10,632 nucleotides of DNA from Jimgerdemannia flammicorona (GCA_003990745.1 RBNI01007114.1:1-10632); one strand, 5' to 3'; positions 1 through 8,683 are shown, counted from the stretch's first letter. Translations and numbers: made by a program. Notes: generated by a model not told the origin, from the sequence alone.

Positions 1-23
1 GGATTACGTGTTGCCGAGATATT

Positions 24-105
24 AAGGAAAACGTTCCATTTGACGAAATTTCCAAAATCGGCAAATCAAAGAATTTCCAAAATCGGCGATTCAGACGTTT
101 TCCTT
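24..105. repeat. Short direct repeats inside an 11-bp inverted repeat
   Basis: The 16-mer AATTTCCAAAATCGGC occurs at 47-62 and again at 72-87, a spacing of 25 bp. The pair is bracketed by AAGGAAAACGT at 24-34 and its exact complement ACGTTTTCCTT at 95-105. This could be the edge of a small mobile element or a local duplication. No coding frame is convincing here. The right half overlaps the larger palindrome centred at base 165. Confidence 0.6.
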
Positions 106-256
106 CATAACTCAGCAACGCATGATCAGATTTCAATGTTCTTGGTATCATTAGATAGGCCTTATTAAGGGCTTTCAAATGACACCAAGATCATCAAATT
201 TGGATGATTATTCATCAAGTTATTGATGTAAACATTTATTTGTCTAATTTGGAAAT
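72..256. repeat. Long imperfect palindrome (fold-back), centre at base 165
   Basis: The arms 138-164 and 166-192 are complementary at 22 of 27 positions with a single base (165) between them. The match continues outward with small gaps: 98-137 against 193-235 at roughly two thirds identity, and AATTTCCAAAA at 72-82 against the AATTTGGAAAT stretch near 246-256. The structure is therefore an old hairpin of about 185 bp. It may be a fold-back or MITE-type element, or an inverted duplication. No protein frame is supported. Confidence 0.6.
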
Positions 257-269
257 CAAAACAATGGTT

Positions 270-391
270 GATTCGAATTCGATTCGAATCCGATTCGAAT
301 CCGATTCGAATCCATCCGGATGGGATTTGAATTCCATCCGAGTTGATCCGGATGGGATTCAATCCGAATCAATCCAAATCCAATCCGGATT
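270..391. repeat. Palindromic 11-bp satellite (GATTCGAATCC units)
   Basis: Four near-identical 11-bp units run head to tail at 270-280, 281-291, 292-302 and 303-313. Each junction gives the perfect palindrome GGATTCGAATCC. The array then degrades into ATCCGGATGGGAT (314-326, again near 345-357) and AATCCGAATC/AATCCAAATC blocks up to about 391. Because the units read the same on both strands, open frames appear on both strands; these are repeat artefacts rich in Ser, Asn, Arg and Ile, not genes. Confidence 0.85.
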
Positions 392-399
392 AAATTGAC

Positions 400-1288
400 T
401 CGTTAGGAGCACTAGTGGGTAGGGCCTGGTTCTCCCAGTTGAGATGAGTAAAGGACTTACACGTGAGGTGGGAGGAAACCCCCAATACCCCACTACTCAA
501 GCCTGTGGGTCTCGATCACATTGCCATATCAGCTCCCAGTTCCAGTTGAGTGCAGTCAAGATGCCTGAAATAAGTAGCCTCAGGCCCCCCAACCCCACCT
601 AATGACTGGGGCCCAACCCCACTGACTGCCAAAAGAAGCCGAGAGTGACACCTATCACCTAACCATGCTGCACCAATCAAAAGGCCCCACCGAAGCAGCA
701 CCTGCCCCACCCCCGACAACTGCCCCCAGCCTAGCACCCTACTGGTTCACCATTATCACCCTTCCTCCTATCTGCGATGGTCATCTCTCCTCCCAACTCA
801 ACAACACCTAAAAAACAGTCACCTACACCAGAACTGTGCTTGCCAGGAAGCTTGCCAAAGCCAGAGGGCCCCACTACAGGCACTGAGGACCTGCAGGTAA
901 CCTACACTGAGCACTTAACACCCAAGGTCAGCCAACTCCCTACATAGCCCAAGATGTACCAAGACAACTCCTTGTTGGTGATGGCAAAAGGAAGAAGGTG
1001 CTGCACCAAAATGGGTACACCCCAGATGCAGCTGAAGGCACCAGAATCCATGAAAAAGTGGAGGAAGCACTGATCCAACACCAATAAAGAGACAACTCAT
1101 CACTATTGCCCTCCTCCCACTATGCTCCTACAGGTACAGCAAACCAACCCAAGGTAGAGGGGGTAATAATAGGGGAAAGGGGACTTGGAAGGTCACCTAC
1201 CAAACCTTGTGACCAGTAAGGTAGTGGAGAAAGGAGCATTTGAGCTTTGTCAACCTCTTCACCACCCATAGTGCAGTAACTGCTTCAT
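400..1288. other. CpG-poor, C-rich degenerate repeat of unknown family
   Basis: Composition changes abruptly near 400. The + strand becomes C- and A-rich and CpG becomes rare: I count about seven between 400 and 776, then none until 1289. The flanking 1289-1390 stretch is rich in CpG. This pattern is what is left when a methylated repeat decays by cytosine deamination. The family is not recognisable. One frame, 777-1073, still reads fairly cleanly and is listed separately. The skew is opposite to that of the LINE further right, so it may be a different element or one in the other orientation. Confidence 0.55.
777..1073 (+). pseudogene. Decayed reading frame in the C-rich repeat, unknown
   Basis: From ATG at 777 a single frame runs 56 codons to a TAG at 945-947 and then on to a TGA at 1071-1073, so only one internal stop interrupts 98 codons. 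The first half is rich in Ser, Thr and Pro (start MVISPPNSTTPKKQ). The second half is more basic, with KGRRCCTKMG and SMKKWRKH. Beyond 1073 the frame continues for some 20 codons before more stops. The bias could suit a structural (gag-like) protein of a retroelement or a linker region, but no domain is recognised. No CpG remains in the frame after position 776, so Arg codons beginning CG would have been lost. It is not expected to be functional, and it may only be chance openness in C-rich DNA. Confidence 0.3.
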
Positions 1289-1300
1289 CGCCAGGCATAC

Positions 1301-1378
1301 GCGTCACCCGAAGCGACGTCACAAGTTGCGCGTCACTCAAATCGCGTCACCCGGGAAACCTCACCCGGGTTACGTCAT
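1301..1378. repeat. Cluster of CGTCAC motifs with TCACCCGGG repeats
   Basis: GCGTCAC occurs at 1301-1307, 1330-1336 and 1344-1350. GACGTCAC lies at 1315-1322 and TACGTCAT at 1371-1378. TCACCCGGG occurs at 1346-1354 and again at 1361-1369. Five CGTCA cores within 78 bp, all in the same orientation, exceed what this composition would give. The cluster is CpG-rich and sits exactly where the CpG-poor repeat ends. It may be a subterminal repeat of a DNA transposon, or an array of sites for bZIP (CRE-like ACGTCA) regulators. Neither is proven. Confidence 0.5.
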
Positions 1379-2580
1379 CTCGAATTACACAAGTCCGCCA
1401 GAAACATCGAAGTCAGTTACCCACACTCCAGGACCCAATATACAAGTCAATTGAGCGCCAGACGATATTTACCAGCAAAGTATACATTACTCGGAGAAGC
1501 TGCAACATACTGTAACAAATCGAACGGACATCAGAACGCGCCCTCGGCCATATTAGCTAATATACAGCACTCGTAGCCAAGACATGAACGAACTCATCAC
1601 CACAATATGAACATAAATTCAAGAAAATGCGTTGTGAATGTAAATTTCAGTGTGAACAAAATGTCGAAATTACGGAAGCACTGCTTCGAAGGCCCGCCAT
1701 TCACATTCATATGCGAAGAGGCCATTTGTTGCAGTTAAAACCCAAGAGGAATTGGAGATCGTAGTGTGCGACTAATTGGACTGTGTGATCGAACAATATT
1801 AATCGGCCGTTTGGCGGAGTTTGAACTACGTTCATAACACCGGCACCTCAAAAACCACATTGCAGCGATTCAAAATCTTTGAAGATGATTCTCGTTAACA
1901 CCATTGGACAAACGTCGCTTATATATTGCCATTTCGATTTCGGGCCCATTTTTGGCAGTTGGAGTCGCAAAGGTGACTCGTTTGGGGTGATTTTTATTTG
2001 TGATTGCAGGGTTTTCACGCGGAAAGCTGGACACCAGTTTTTTTTTTGCTTGGCATCGATCGTTGGGGTGAAGCAGGCACCAATTTTTTATAAAGGAGCA
2101 AAGATTCGAAATGGTGGGTTACATAGATATTGGTAAAAGGGGCGAGTGCTCCGCCACAGGAAGAACTCTTATCCGACCGATTTATTTGTGGAGCTAACCC
2201 ATTGTAGTAATAACAACCACATATGGGAATGGAAAAAAAAAAGGTGCGGTGGATGCTTAAACACATGCCATATGATACTGAAACAGACGCAAGAGAAAGT
2301 TGGCTATATTTCAAAGAAATTCTCCCACACCAGCCATGTAATGGATTTATGGGAGCCATGCCATGAATTTCCACAGGCATATACCCTCAAGCATCCACAA
2401 CTGCTTTGCCGCGTCATACAACCGAAACAGGCCTTGGAAGAGCATTAAAAAAAGGCCATTGACCCAGTCTCCTACCACAAATACTCCATTCATCACCACA
2501 ATGGCCGTTGTGCGTCGTTCGCCTCTACAACCTATTCTTACACTCACGCAAAGTATTCTTTCATAGCATTCGCCTTGGTA
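1379..2580. other. No recognisable gene; CpG-bearing intergenic or degraded sequence
   Basis: I see no domain on either strand. Open stretches exist: + 2146-2448 from a GTG start, and - 2015-2380 and - 2347-2547. They overlap each other on opposite strands and none gives a recognisable motif. Small items: a perfect 14-bp palindrome at 1550-1563, a run of ten T at 2038-2047, a TATAAA at 2089-2094 about 17 bp before an ATG at 2111 that opens only 28 codons, and a GTGACT...TTGCAG segment near 1971-2010 that could be a short fungal-type intron. These do not add up to a gene model. Confidence 0.4.
1550..1563. repeat. Perfect 14-bp palindrome
   Basis: ATATTAGCTAATAT is identical to its own complement. 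It lies in AT-rich, gene-free sequence, and no neighbouring element gives it a role. It may be a dimeric protein site or chance. Confidence 0.5.
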
Positions 2581-2587
2581 GGGTATT

Positions 2588-2740
2588 CTTCCTTCCTTTC
2601 ATCCTTTCTCATTTTCCGCCTCCAAAAGACTTTCTTCCCTGGCCCCTCTTCCCTCCCTCAAAGGGAAAGGAGGGCGAGAATGCAGAGGAAACTATGGCAA
2701 GAGAAGAGCAAGAAGCGAGGTGGAGGTAAGGAGAGTGAGA
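2588..2740. other. Pyrimidine-rich tract switching to purine-rich tract
   Basis: From 2588 to 2659 the + strand is mostly C and T; from 2660 to about 2740 it is mostly A and G. Around the switch, CCCCTCTTCCCT (2643-2654) can pair imperfectly with AGGGAAAGGAGGG (2662-2674) over a 7-nt loop. The stretch still contains CpGs and lies before the clearly CpG-free LINE. It could be flanking DNA or the 5' edge of the LINE leader. The short ORFs here are products of the skewed composition. Confidence 0.4.
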
Positions 2741-3020
2741 AGTGTGTATCGTTAAGAGAAAGGAGAAGATGTATGACTCGCTTAACAAAGGAATGGAGGG
2801 GGGTTGGGGAATATATGGTGACATGAAAGATTTCCACTATAAGAAAACATTGTATGGGGAGATTATGAAGATTTGGAAGAAGTGAAAGGAATTGGAATAT
2901 GAGGAAGAGGATATAGACAGAAACAGACACCTTTCACTAGTAACATTCAGGTGACACAAAACTCAGACAACACTTTTCACAATATTTTTGGTAAAAAGAG
3001 ACTATTGATATAGACAGCAA

Positions 3021-4930
3021 TGAATGTACTGGTGAGTATATCAGTCAGAGAGGCAGCAGTGCCTTTGGCTGGCAGTATGTAGGGAGAAGGAGAGATGGTC
3101 TGGGGATGCCAGGGCCTTCTATGGCTGGATGTGGTGCTGGTGGTGGAGGGAGGGGCAGATTGAGGCAACAAGGAGGGGAGAGGATGACCTTCACTGACAA
3201 GGTCAAGAAGAGGAGAATGACATCTGGTCTGGATAGTTGGTTGGGACTGGGGAAGGTATCAATGGCTTTGGTTGGAGACCAGAGAGGGGCCTCCATGGGA
3301 GGGTTAGACAGTAGAGAAGGGGGAGAAGTAGGGACTGGAGATGTGACTGCTGATGGAGCTGTGACTAGGGATCTGGAAAAAAATCCAGATATGATGATTA
3401 TTGGTGGGTCAGAACAGGGGGTGGGCATGAGGTCTGGAGATCTGGCTGATGGTGTGACTGGCATGGCATTGGCACTGTTACTCAAAAAGTCACAGTCTGA
3501 ATTTGCCATCATATTGTGTTTTTGAGGCTTAGTGGTGACTGCGAGGATGATTCTGGAGTTGATAGAATAGGAGGTAAAGGGGGTAGCTTCAGTGAAGTTC
3601 TTGAAGAGGAAGAAAGGAGTTGAGGTTGGGTTTGAGAAAGAGGTATCATTGTTAGAAACCATGAAAAAAGGAGTAGTAGTGGGTGAAGTGGTGGTTTCTA
3701 TGGCCAGATACATATGCTGAAACCCCCAAGTAGTATAGTTGATGGTATTGGACCTTTCTATAGTATCAAGAGAGAGGACCAGAGAGTTGGTTATAGAGGT
3801 GGTTAAGGAGTATGGGGAGATCATGAACATTGGGTTCAGAGTCTGGAAGGGTATGGAACTTCAGATGGATAATGTCAATATCAGGGTGAGGCTGGCTAGA
3901 AGGGAGAATACAGAGAAGACAAGAGACTGACCTGCTGTACTTAAGTGAGACCCAGTTGAGTGTAAGGTCTTGTGGGTGAAAGAGATGTCAGAGGAAGAGG
4001 GGGACTTACTGGAGACTCTTGAGGATCTAGTAGAAGCTGTTGAGCAGAGGAGACTGACTTAGAAGAAGTATGAGGCCAAGATAGTGGTAGAGATTGTGGA
4101 TGGCAAGAGGGTCAGGATGGACAAAGAGATCTGAGAGAAGATGTAGGGGAGGTAAATCCAGAAGGAGTTATTGGAGAAGCTGGGAGAGTGGGACAAATAG
4201 CAGAGTAGGAGAAGGTGGTGCTGGACTGTGGGAGAGTACCTGGGCTGGAGAGCATAGAATGGATCAGAATGTGGCCCAGAGTGGATCAAATGAGGGAAAA
4301 CTGGGCAGTATAGTGGAGGATGCTGAAATGGAAGAGGAAGTATACTCTCAGTATAGTGTCCTGGATGGGACAGGAGGGGAGGAGGAACTTTCGGACATAC
4401 TGAAGAAGGAGTGGAATGAGTCAGAGAGGAGGAGCGCTTTGGTGGACCTGGTGGTGGGGGTCAAAGGAGTTGCTCAAGGTGTTGCTGAGATGGTGGATGA
4501 GGAGAAGTAGCTGTGGAAGATGCTGAAGGGAGTGGCAGCTGAGGAGCTGGGGGGAGAGGACTTCTGGGTTTTAAGTGATAGGCATTGGGAGAAAATTCTT
4601 CATAGGGAGGAGGTGCTAAGGAAGATTAGAAATGAGATCCTGGTGGTGCTCTTGGAGTCAGAGGAATATCAAGTTGATGATCAGAGAGAGGAGGCCCTTT
4701 AAGAGATTGCAAATGACTGGGCAGCATACTTATTGAGTTCAAGGAAGGGGTTGGAGAAGTGGAGAGTGGTATGTATGGATTATTGGGTAGAAATGGAGGT
4801 TGTGGATGGGGTGGAGTATTAGGAAATCTTGGAAGCACTGGATGCTCAGACTGTAGCAGAGGATGAGGTAGAGATAGAGTGGTATTTGGATCTGGCTAGT
4901 AATGGGATGAGTATGGAATTCTAGACTGGA
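3021..4930 (+). pseudogene. LINE ORF1 remnant (gag-like), strongly decayed
   Basis: This region precedes ORF2 and should encode the RNA-binding ORF1 protein of the LINE. Candidate starts are ATG 3021 (another frame) and ATG 3106. Frame 1 is open from 3106 to 3525 (Gly-rich, with MTFTDKVKKRR around residues 27-37) and continues past stops to about 4200 with acidic, Leu/Glu/Lys-rich stretches that resemble coiled coil (3750-4060). The better frame then moves to frame 2, about 4200-4920 (SDILKKEWNESERR, and a Trp-rich end). I saw no CCHC zinc knuckle, which many ORF1 proteins carry; it may have been lost or never present. Assignment rests on position and composition, not on a recognised domain. 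A 261-codon antisense open frame over 3045-3830 is a by-product of the C-poor strand. Confidence 0.6.
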
Positions 4931-4964
4931 CTCTCAATATCAAACATTTTTAAATATAAACAGT

Positions 4965-5650
4965 ATAACTAGAATCATTTCTTTGAATGTAAATGGGTTG
5001 AGGTAAGTGGCATAGTATAGGAATATCTTTGGCTGGCTGAGGGGACTGGATGTGGATCTCTTCTTATTGTAGGATATATGGTATGAGGTTGATATGAACT
5101 TACAGGACTAGACTAGATAATGGGGTAGGGAGCTATATGGGCAGGGTAGGTGGGCATTCTGGTTTGAAAGAAGATATGGGACATTGGAGATATTGGATAT
5201 TGGGGGAGTAGGTTGGTGTGAGGAGTATGGAAGAGGCCTGGGTAGAATCCTTTGACAGTTGGGTCATGTTATTGCCCATCTGAGAGGAGGGAATGCATAG
5301 ATTGGATCAGAGACCTGAGTAGGGCTGATGTTATAGGTGAGGCTGGGATTAATTACTTGAGGGGTGATTTCAATATGGTATGTAATAATAGATTAAACAA
5401 GACTGATGGTGGGAGAGAAATGAGAGGCAAAAGTAGTGGGTTGGATGATTGGATGGAGATTTAGAGATTGAGCTCCTTGGTTGACTCAGGGTGACAGTTT
5501 TGGGTAGATTACCGAATTTATACCCATTGGGTGGCAGGACTAGGCTCCAGGATTGACTGGGTATTGACAGCAGAGTACTGAGGAGTAGATATCTGGAATG
5601 CACTGGAGGTAGTTTGGTGCCCATGGTCAGATCACTGGAGACTGGTAGGG
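4965..5650 (+). pseudogene. ORF2 endonuclease domain (EEP/AP type)
   Basis: Motifs of the endonuclease/exonuclease/phosphatase fold appear in order. LNVNGLR at 4983-5003 retains the metal-site Asn. The usual Gln-Glu pair reads as TAG at 5070-5072 followed by Asp (GAT 5073-5075), so the catalytic Glu is replaced and its neighbour is a stop. GDFNMV at 5363-5380 and SRIDWVL at 5546-5566 are intact, and SDH at 5627-5635 supplies the Asp-His pair. The reading frame changes once, near 5245-5252, just before CYCPSERRE, which matches the conserved N/S-E-R block of these enzymes. This domain chooses and nicks the insertion site in active LINEs. Confidence 0.9.
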
Positions 5651-6349
5651 AGGGGGAGATTTGGGAGAAGTGGGGATGGGCCAGGACATTGGTGGCTGAA
5701 TTCTTCTTTACTAGAGGATGGTTTCTTATAGACAGACTGGGAGATAGAAGTGATTGCAAAGATTGGGAAGTAGTGGGAACAGAGATTGGGGATTGAGGAT
5801 TACTGACAGTGACTGAAATTGAGTACTCAGAGATACTGGAGGGAGGCAGGTAAAGGAAGGAGTGCTCAGCAGTGGCAGTGAGTGCAATGGGCTTCACAGA
5901 GATTGGCAGTACTTCTGGGAAAATGGGCAGGGTCACTGGAGGATTGGGGGGTGGCTGATTGGTGAATTCTGTAAATACAAAAGGAAGTTGTTAAGTTAAA
6001 GAAAGTGCTATGAATGAAGAAAGAGATTCAGTTGAAGGGGATGGTGACAAGGTTGCAGTGGCAGGGGTTAGAGGAGGGGAAGAGGTCTACTAGATTTCTT
6101 TCATGGTTACTTCAGGCTCAGAGAACCAGACAGCAGTGGGAGGGGATTTTGGATGAGGATAGAGAGATGGTGGCAGGGACTCCTAAGATTCTGGGATTGC
6201 TGAGAGCTCACTGGGGGAATTTATAGAGTGAGGAAGAAGGGAGTGAGGATGTTCTGAACATTAAACAGCAGTTGGAGAATTAGTATCCAGACTCAGCTCT
6301 GGGCCTGGAGATGCTAGAAGATCCAGTTCAGGGGAAGGAAGTATGTAAG

Positions 6350-7270
6350 GTCTTGGCTTCAACAAGCAAGAAGATGGCTCTGGGAGAGGATGGGCTTCTC
6401 TGGGATTTTTGGAAGAAGATGGCAGAGGTGGAGGTGGTATTGGAGGAGATGATGATGATGAGTGATGAGGTCCTTCAATCTGGATCTTAGATTGGGGGCC
6501 AGTGCCTATGGCTGGTCTCTTTGCTCTATAAGGATAAGGAGAGAAGAGAAGATTGGAATAACTGACAACTGATCATGCTCCTTGATATGGACCACAAGCT
6601 GGTGATAAAGATCTTAGTGACTAGATTGCAGGAGATCACTCAACAAGTACTAGGAGTGGAGCAGAGGGGATTTATTGGTGGTCAGTTGATCCAAGATGAA
6701 ATGGCCTGGGTCTATGAGATGATTGAAGGGGCTTGGGCAGCTGGGGTTGATGGCTGGTTAGTGTCTCTGGATCAGGAGAAGGCATATGACAGAGTGAGGA
6801 GGGTTTGGCTGGAGAGAGTACTGAAATGAGTGGGAGTTCCCCCAGAGTTCAGGAGGTCATTAATTAGTCTATTGGAAAATAGCTAAGCAGTATTGGTAGT
6901 GAATAGATACAGGGGTGTGACTTTCCCACTTAGTCATGAGGTGCCACAAGGAGATCCTTTATCACCCATCTTATATATCCTGTCCTTAGAGCCCCTATTG
7001 AATAGGATCAGGTATTGAATTGGGGTTTGGATATTTTGGGAATTAATTGGAAAATGGGGGCTTTTGCAGATTATATGATAGTTGGACTGGGTTCATTGAA
7101 AGATGTGGAGGAATTGAGGAGGTCTGTAGAATGATATGAGAGGGGCTCAGATACTAAACTCAACTGGTATAAGTATAAGACTCTGGTGCTAGGTGGTGGA
7201 ATAGTTGGTGGCAATGTGATTAGAACAGTGGTACCAGTAGGAGAACCAGTCTATTACTTGGGGATCAACT
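6350..7270 (+). pseudogene. ORF2 reverse transcriptase domain
   Basis: Conserved blocks occur in order. A GEDGLLWDFW stretch (from about 6380) is the entry motif. LLYKDK (6521-6538) and the damaged N-x-R-P-I-T-L-L block at 6560-6598 follow. In that block several codons read as CpG-decay products: TGA for Trp, CAA for Arg, ATG for Thr. GFIGGQ comes next, then LDQEKAYD at 6767-6790 with the first catalytic Asp at 6770-6772. VPQGDPLSP spans 6941-6967. The catalytic box reads FADY (7063-7074) instead of FADD, so one metal-binding Asp is lost by GAT to TAT. KLNWYK (7156-7173) and YYLGI (7252-7266) close the domain. One frameshift lies between about 7015 and 7045. Confidence 0.92.
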
Positions 7271-7899
7271 TTTTGATATATGGGTCTCTCCTGCTCTGTG
7301 TATAGTGGGAACAGCAGCTTCTAGTAAGGGGAAATGTACTTTTAAGGTAGAGTGGTTGGTATATATCCTTGGCAGAAAGGGTGATGGTACTTAATGTATA
7401 TTGGCTGCCAAAGCTGTGGTATGTGGGGTATCATCTGGACTTTCCAGTATAGGTGGTCAGGAGACTTCTGAAGATAGTAAGATTGTAGATCTGGGCTGGG
7501 CAGTGAAGTCAGATAGGTTGGAAGGTTCTGACCCTACCTGTTGACAGAGGTGGGCTAGGCTTGGTGGACTTTACCAAATACTTTCATTGTCTGAGAGTAT
7601 GGTGGCTAAAGAGAGTGAATGAGTTGAGGGGTCAGGAGTGAGTACCACTCATGCAGAGAGTGTGGGAAGTCTGGTATTCCCCTTATAGAGTGACAGGGGA
7701 TCTGCTTACAATGGTGGCCCTGGATGGGAGAAAGAGGATGTATTATAAAGGCTTTTGGTAGAGAGTGGTGGATGGTGTCAGGAGAATTAGACTTTAGTAG
7801 CAGAGTGATGAGAGAGAGGAGGACTGGGGACCACAGATGTGGAGATGGGACAGGTTATTGCTGGGTGGTACATTGGTGGAGGATTTCCAGCTTGGCAAT

Positions 7900-8290
7900 G
7901 GAATGGATTACATATGGGGCCTAGAGGGGAACTTATGGCCTGAAGCATAGCAGAGGGTGGGGATTGGCAAGAAGTAGAACTGGAATAGTCTTTGGCCTTG
8001 GAGCAAGCAGGTGATGTAGTGGCTTCCCCCCAAGTTCTGGGTGGTATGGTGGAGGTTTCTAAAGCAGAATGTGATGCTAAACTATTGGTCTGGGCACTTG
8101 ATGGCAGAGAGTACATTTGAGTATGAGGAATGTATGGATGTTGGCCAGGAGGGGTGAGTGGTACAAACACCTGAACATTGGCTTAGTGAGTGTGGAGTCC
8201 CAGGGGAGTTTTGGCACTGCATTGTAAACCAGTTAGGACTGTGGGCCCTGGTGGGGGGGAAGGGGGGAGATGGGGAGACCTCTGCTGAAG
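7900..8290 (+). pseudogene. ORF2 C-terminal zf-RVT-like region
   Basis: In frame 1 a WLPPKFWVVWWRFLK stretch (about 8020-8064) is followed by a Cys in EYEECMD and by TPEHWLSECGVPGEFW (8167-8214). This pattern, a Trp/Phe-rich helix and then Cys...His...Cys with Trp shortly after, is the zinc-binding zf-RVT region found at the C-terminus of many LINE ORF2 proteins. His is at 8176-8178 and Cys at 8191-8193. Part of the Cys pair seems lost. The segment shows that the element was inserted essentially complete at its 3' side. Confidence 0.65.
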
Positions 8291-8658
8291 GCTAGTGGGG
8301 GGGGGTTGGAGATGAATGGTTGACCTTGGGATGGGTTCTGGCAATTTGGGTTGGGCTGGCCAGGCATTGGATATATGTATTTGAGGAGAGCTAGTGGGTT
8401 GAGGTTGGGGTTAAGGTGGCACAATGGGAATGGTTACTACTTGACATTTTGAATAGCTGGTGGAGAGGGTGGGGACTCGGTGAGGGGGGTCAATGGAGTT
8501 TGGTGAATTGTATTTGCCAGAAAAGTGGAGGGAGGGTTTGGGTGGCAGGTGGCTGGGTTATCCTCCAATGGGGAGAGATAGAGGGTGGAGGAGGAGAACT
8601 GAGGGGCATCAGTTGAGAGGTTGGGGGTGAAATTGTATTATTATTTATAGATTGTGGT

Positions 8659-8664
8659 AATAAA
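8659..8664 (+). terminator. AATAAA polyadenylation signal of the LINE
   Basis: AATAAA lies 19 bases before the first A of the poly(A) run at 8684, the usual distance for 3' end cleavage. It follows the last traceable ORF2 codons by about 40 bases. This supports 8683/8684 as the true RNA 3' end of the element. Confidence 0.75.
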
Positions 8665-8683
8665 GGGAAGTCTGAGTGACTAT

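Larger units (their letters stand above)
4965..8617 (+). pseudogene. LINE ORF2: endonuclease, reverse transcriptase, zf-RVT-like end
   Basis: ORF2 would nick target DNA and copy the element RNA onto the nick (target-primed reverse transcription). It is traceable end to end: frame 0 for 4965-5245, frame 2 for 5252-7015 and frame 1 from about 7040 to 8617. Each change is consistent with a one-base deletion. In order come the endonuclease (4965-5650), a linker with GPGHWWLN near 5675, RT (about 6350-7270), a thumb/connection region with GGLGL (7549-7563), and a zf-RVT-like end with EHWLSEC (8173-8193). Stops are frequent, mostly TAG and TGA. No methionine start is evident at the ORF1/ORF2 junction, so the initiation mode cannot be read. 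I saw no RNase H signature. The product cannot be functional. Confidence 0.92.

Noticed and set aside
165..398. Open frames of 64-65 codons on both strands
   Set aside because: They are built from the palindromic GATTCGAATCC array, which encodes the same repeating residues either way.
404..520. Possible tRNA-derived SINE head (GGGTCTCGATCACA looks a little like a B box)
   Set aside because: No matching A box at the right spacing and no cloverleaf can be drawn.
400..1288. LTR retrotransposon with an LTR starting near 401
   Set aside because: No second copy of the start sequence is in the window, and no protease, RT or integrase motif is seen in this segment.
2146..2448. 100-codon frame from GTG on the + strand
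   Set aside because: No recognisable domain, non-ATG start, and two opposite-strand frames of similar length cover the same bases.
3045..3830. 261-codon open frame on the - strand, the longest ORF in the window, rich in Ser, Thr and Pro
   Set aside because: It lies antisense to the LINE ORF1 remnant. The C-poor + strand makes CTA, TCA and TTA rare, so antisense stops are rare and long frames arise by composition. No domain is visible.
5370..5936. 188-codon open frame on the - strand
   Set aside because: It is antisense to the ORF2 endonuclease and linker, whose motifs (GDFNMV, SRIDWVL, SDH) are on the + strand. Same composition artefact.
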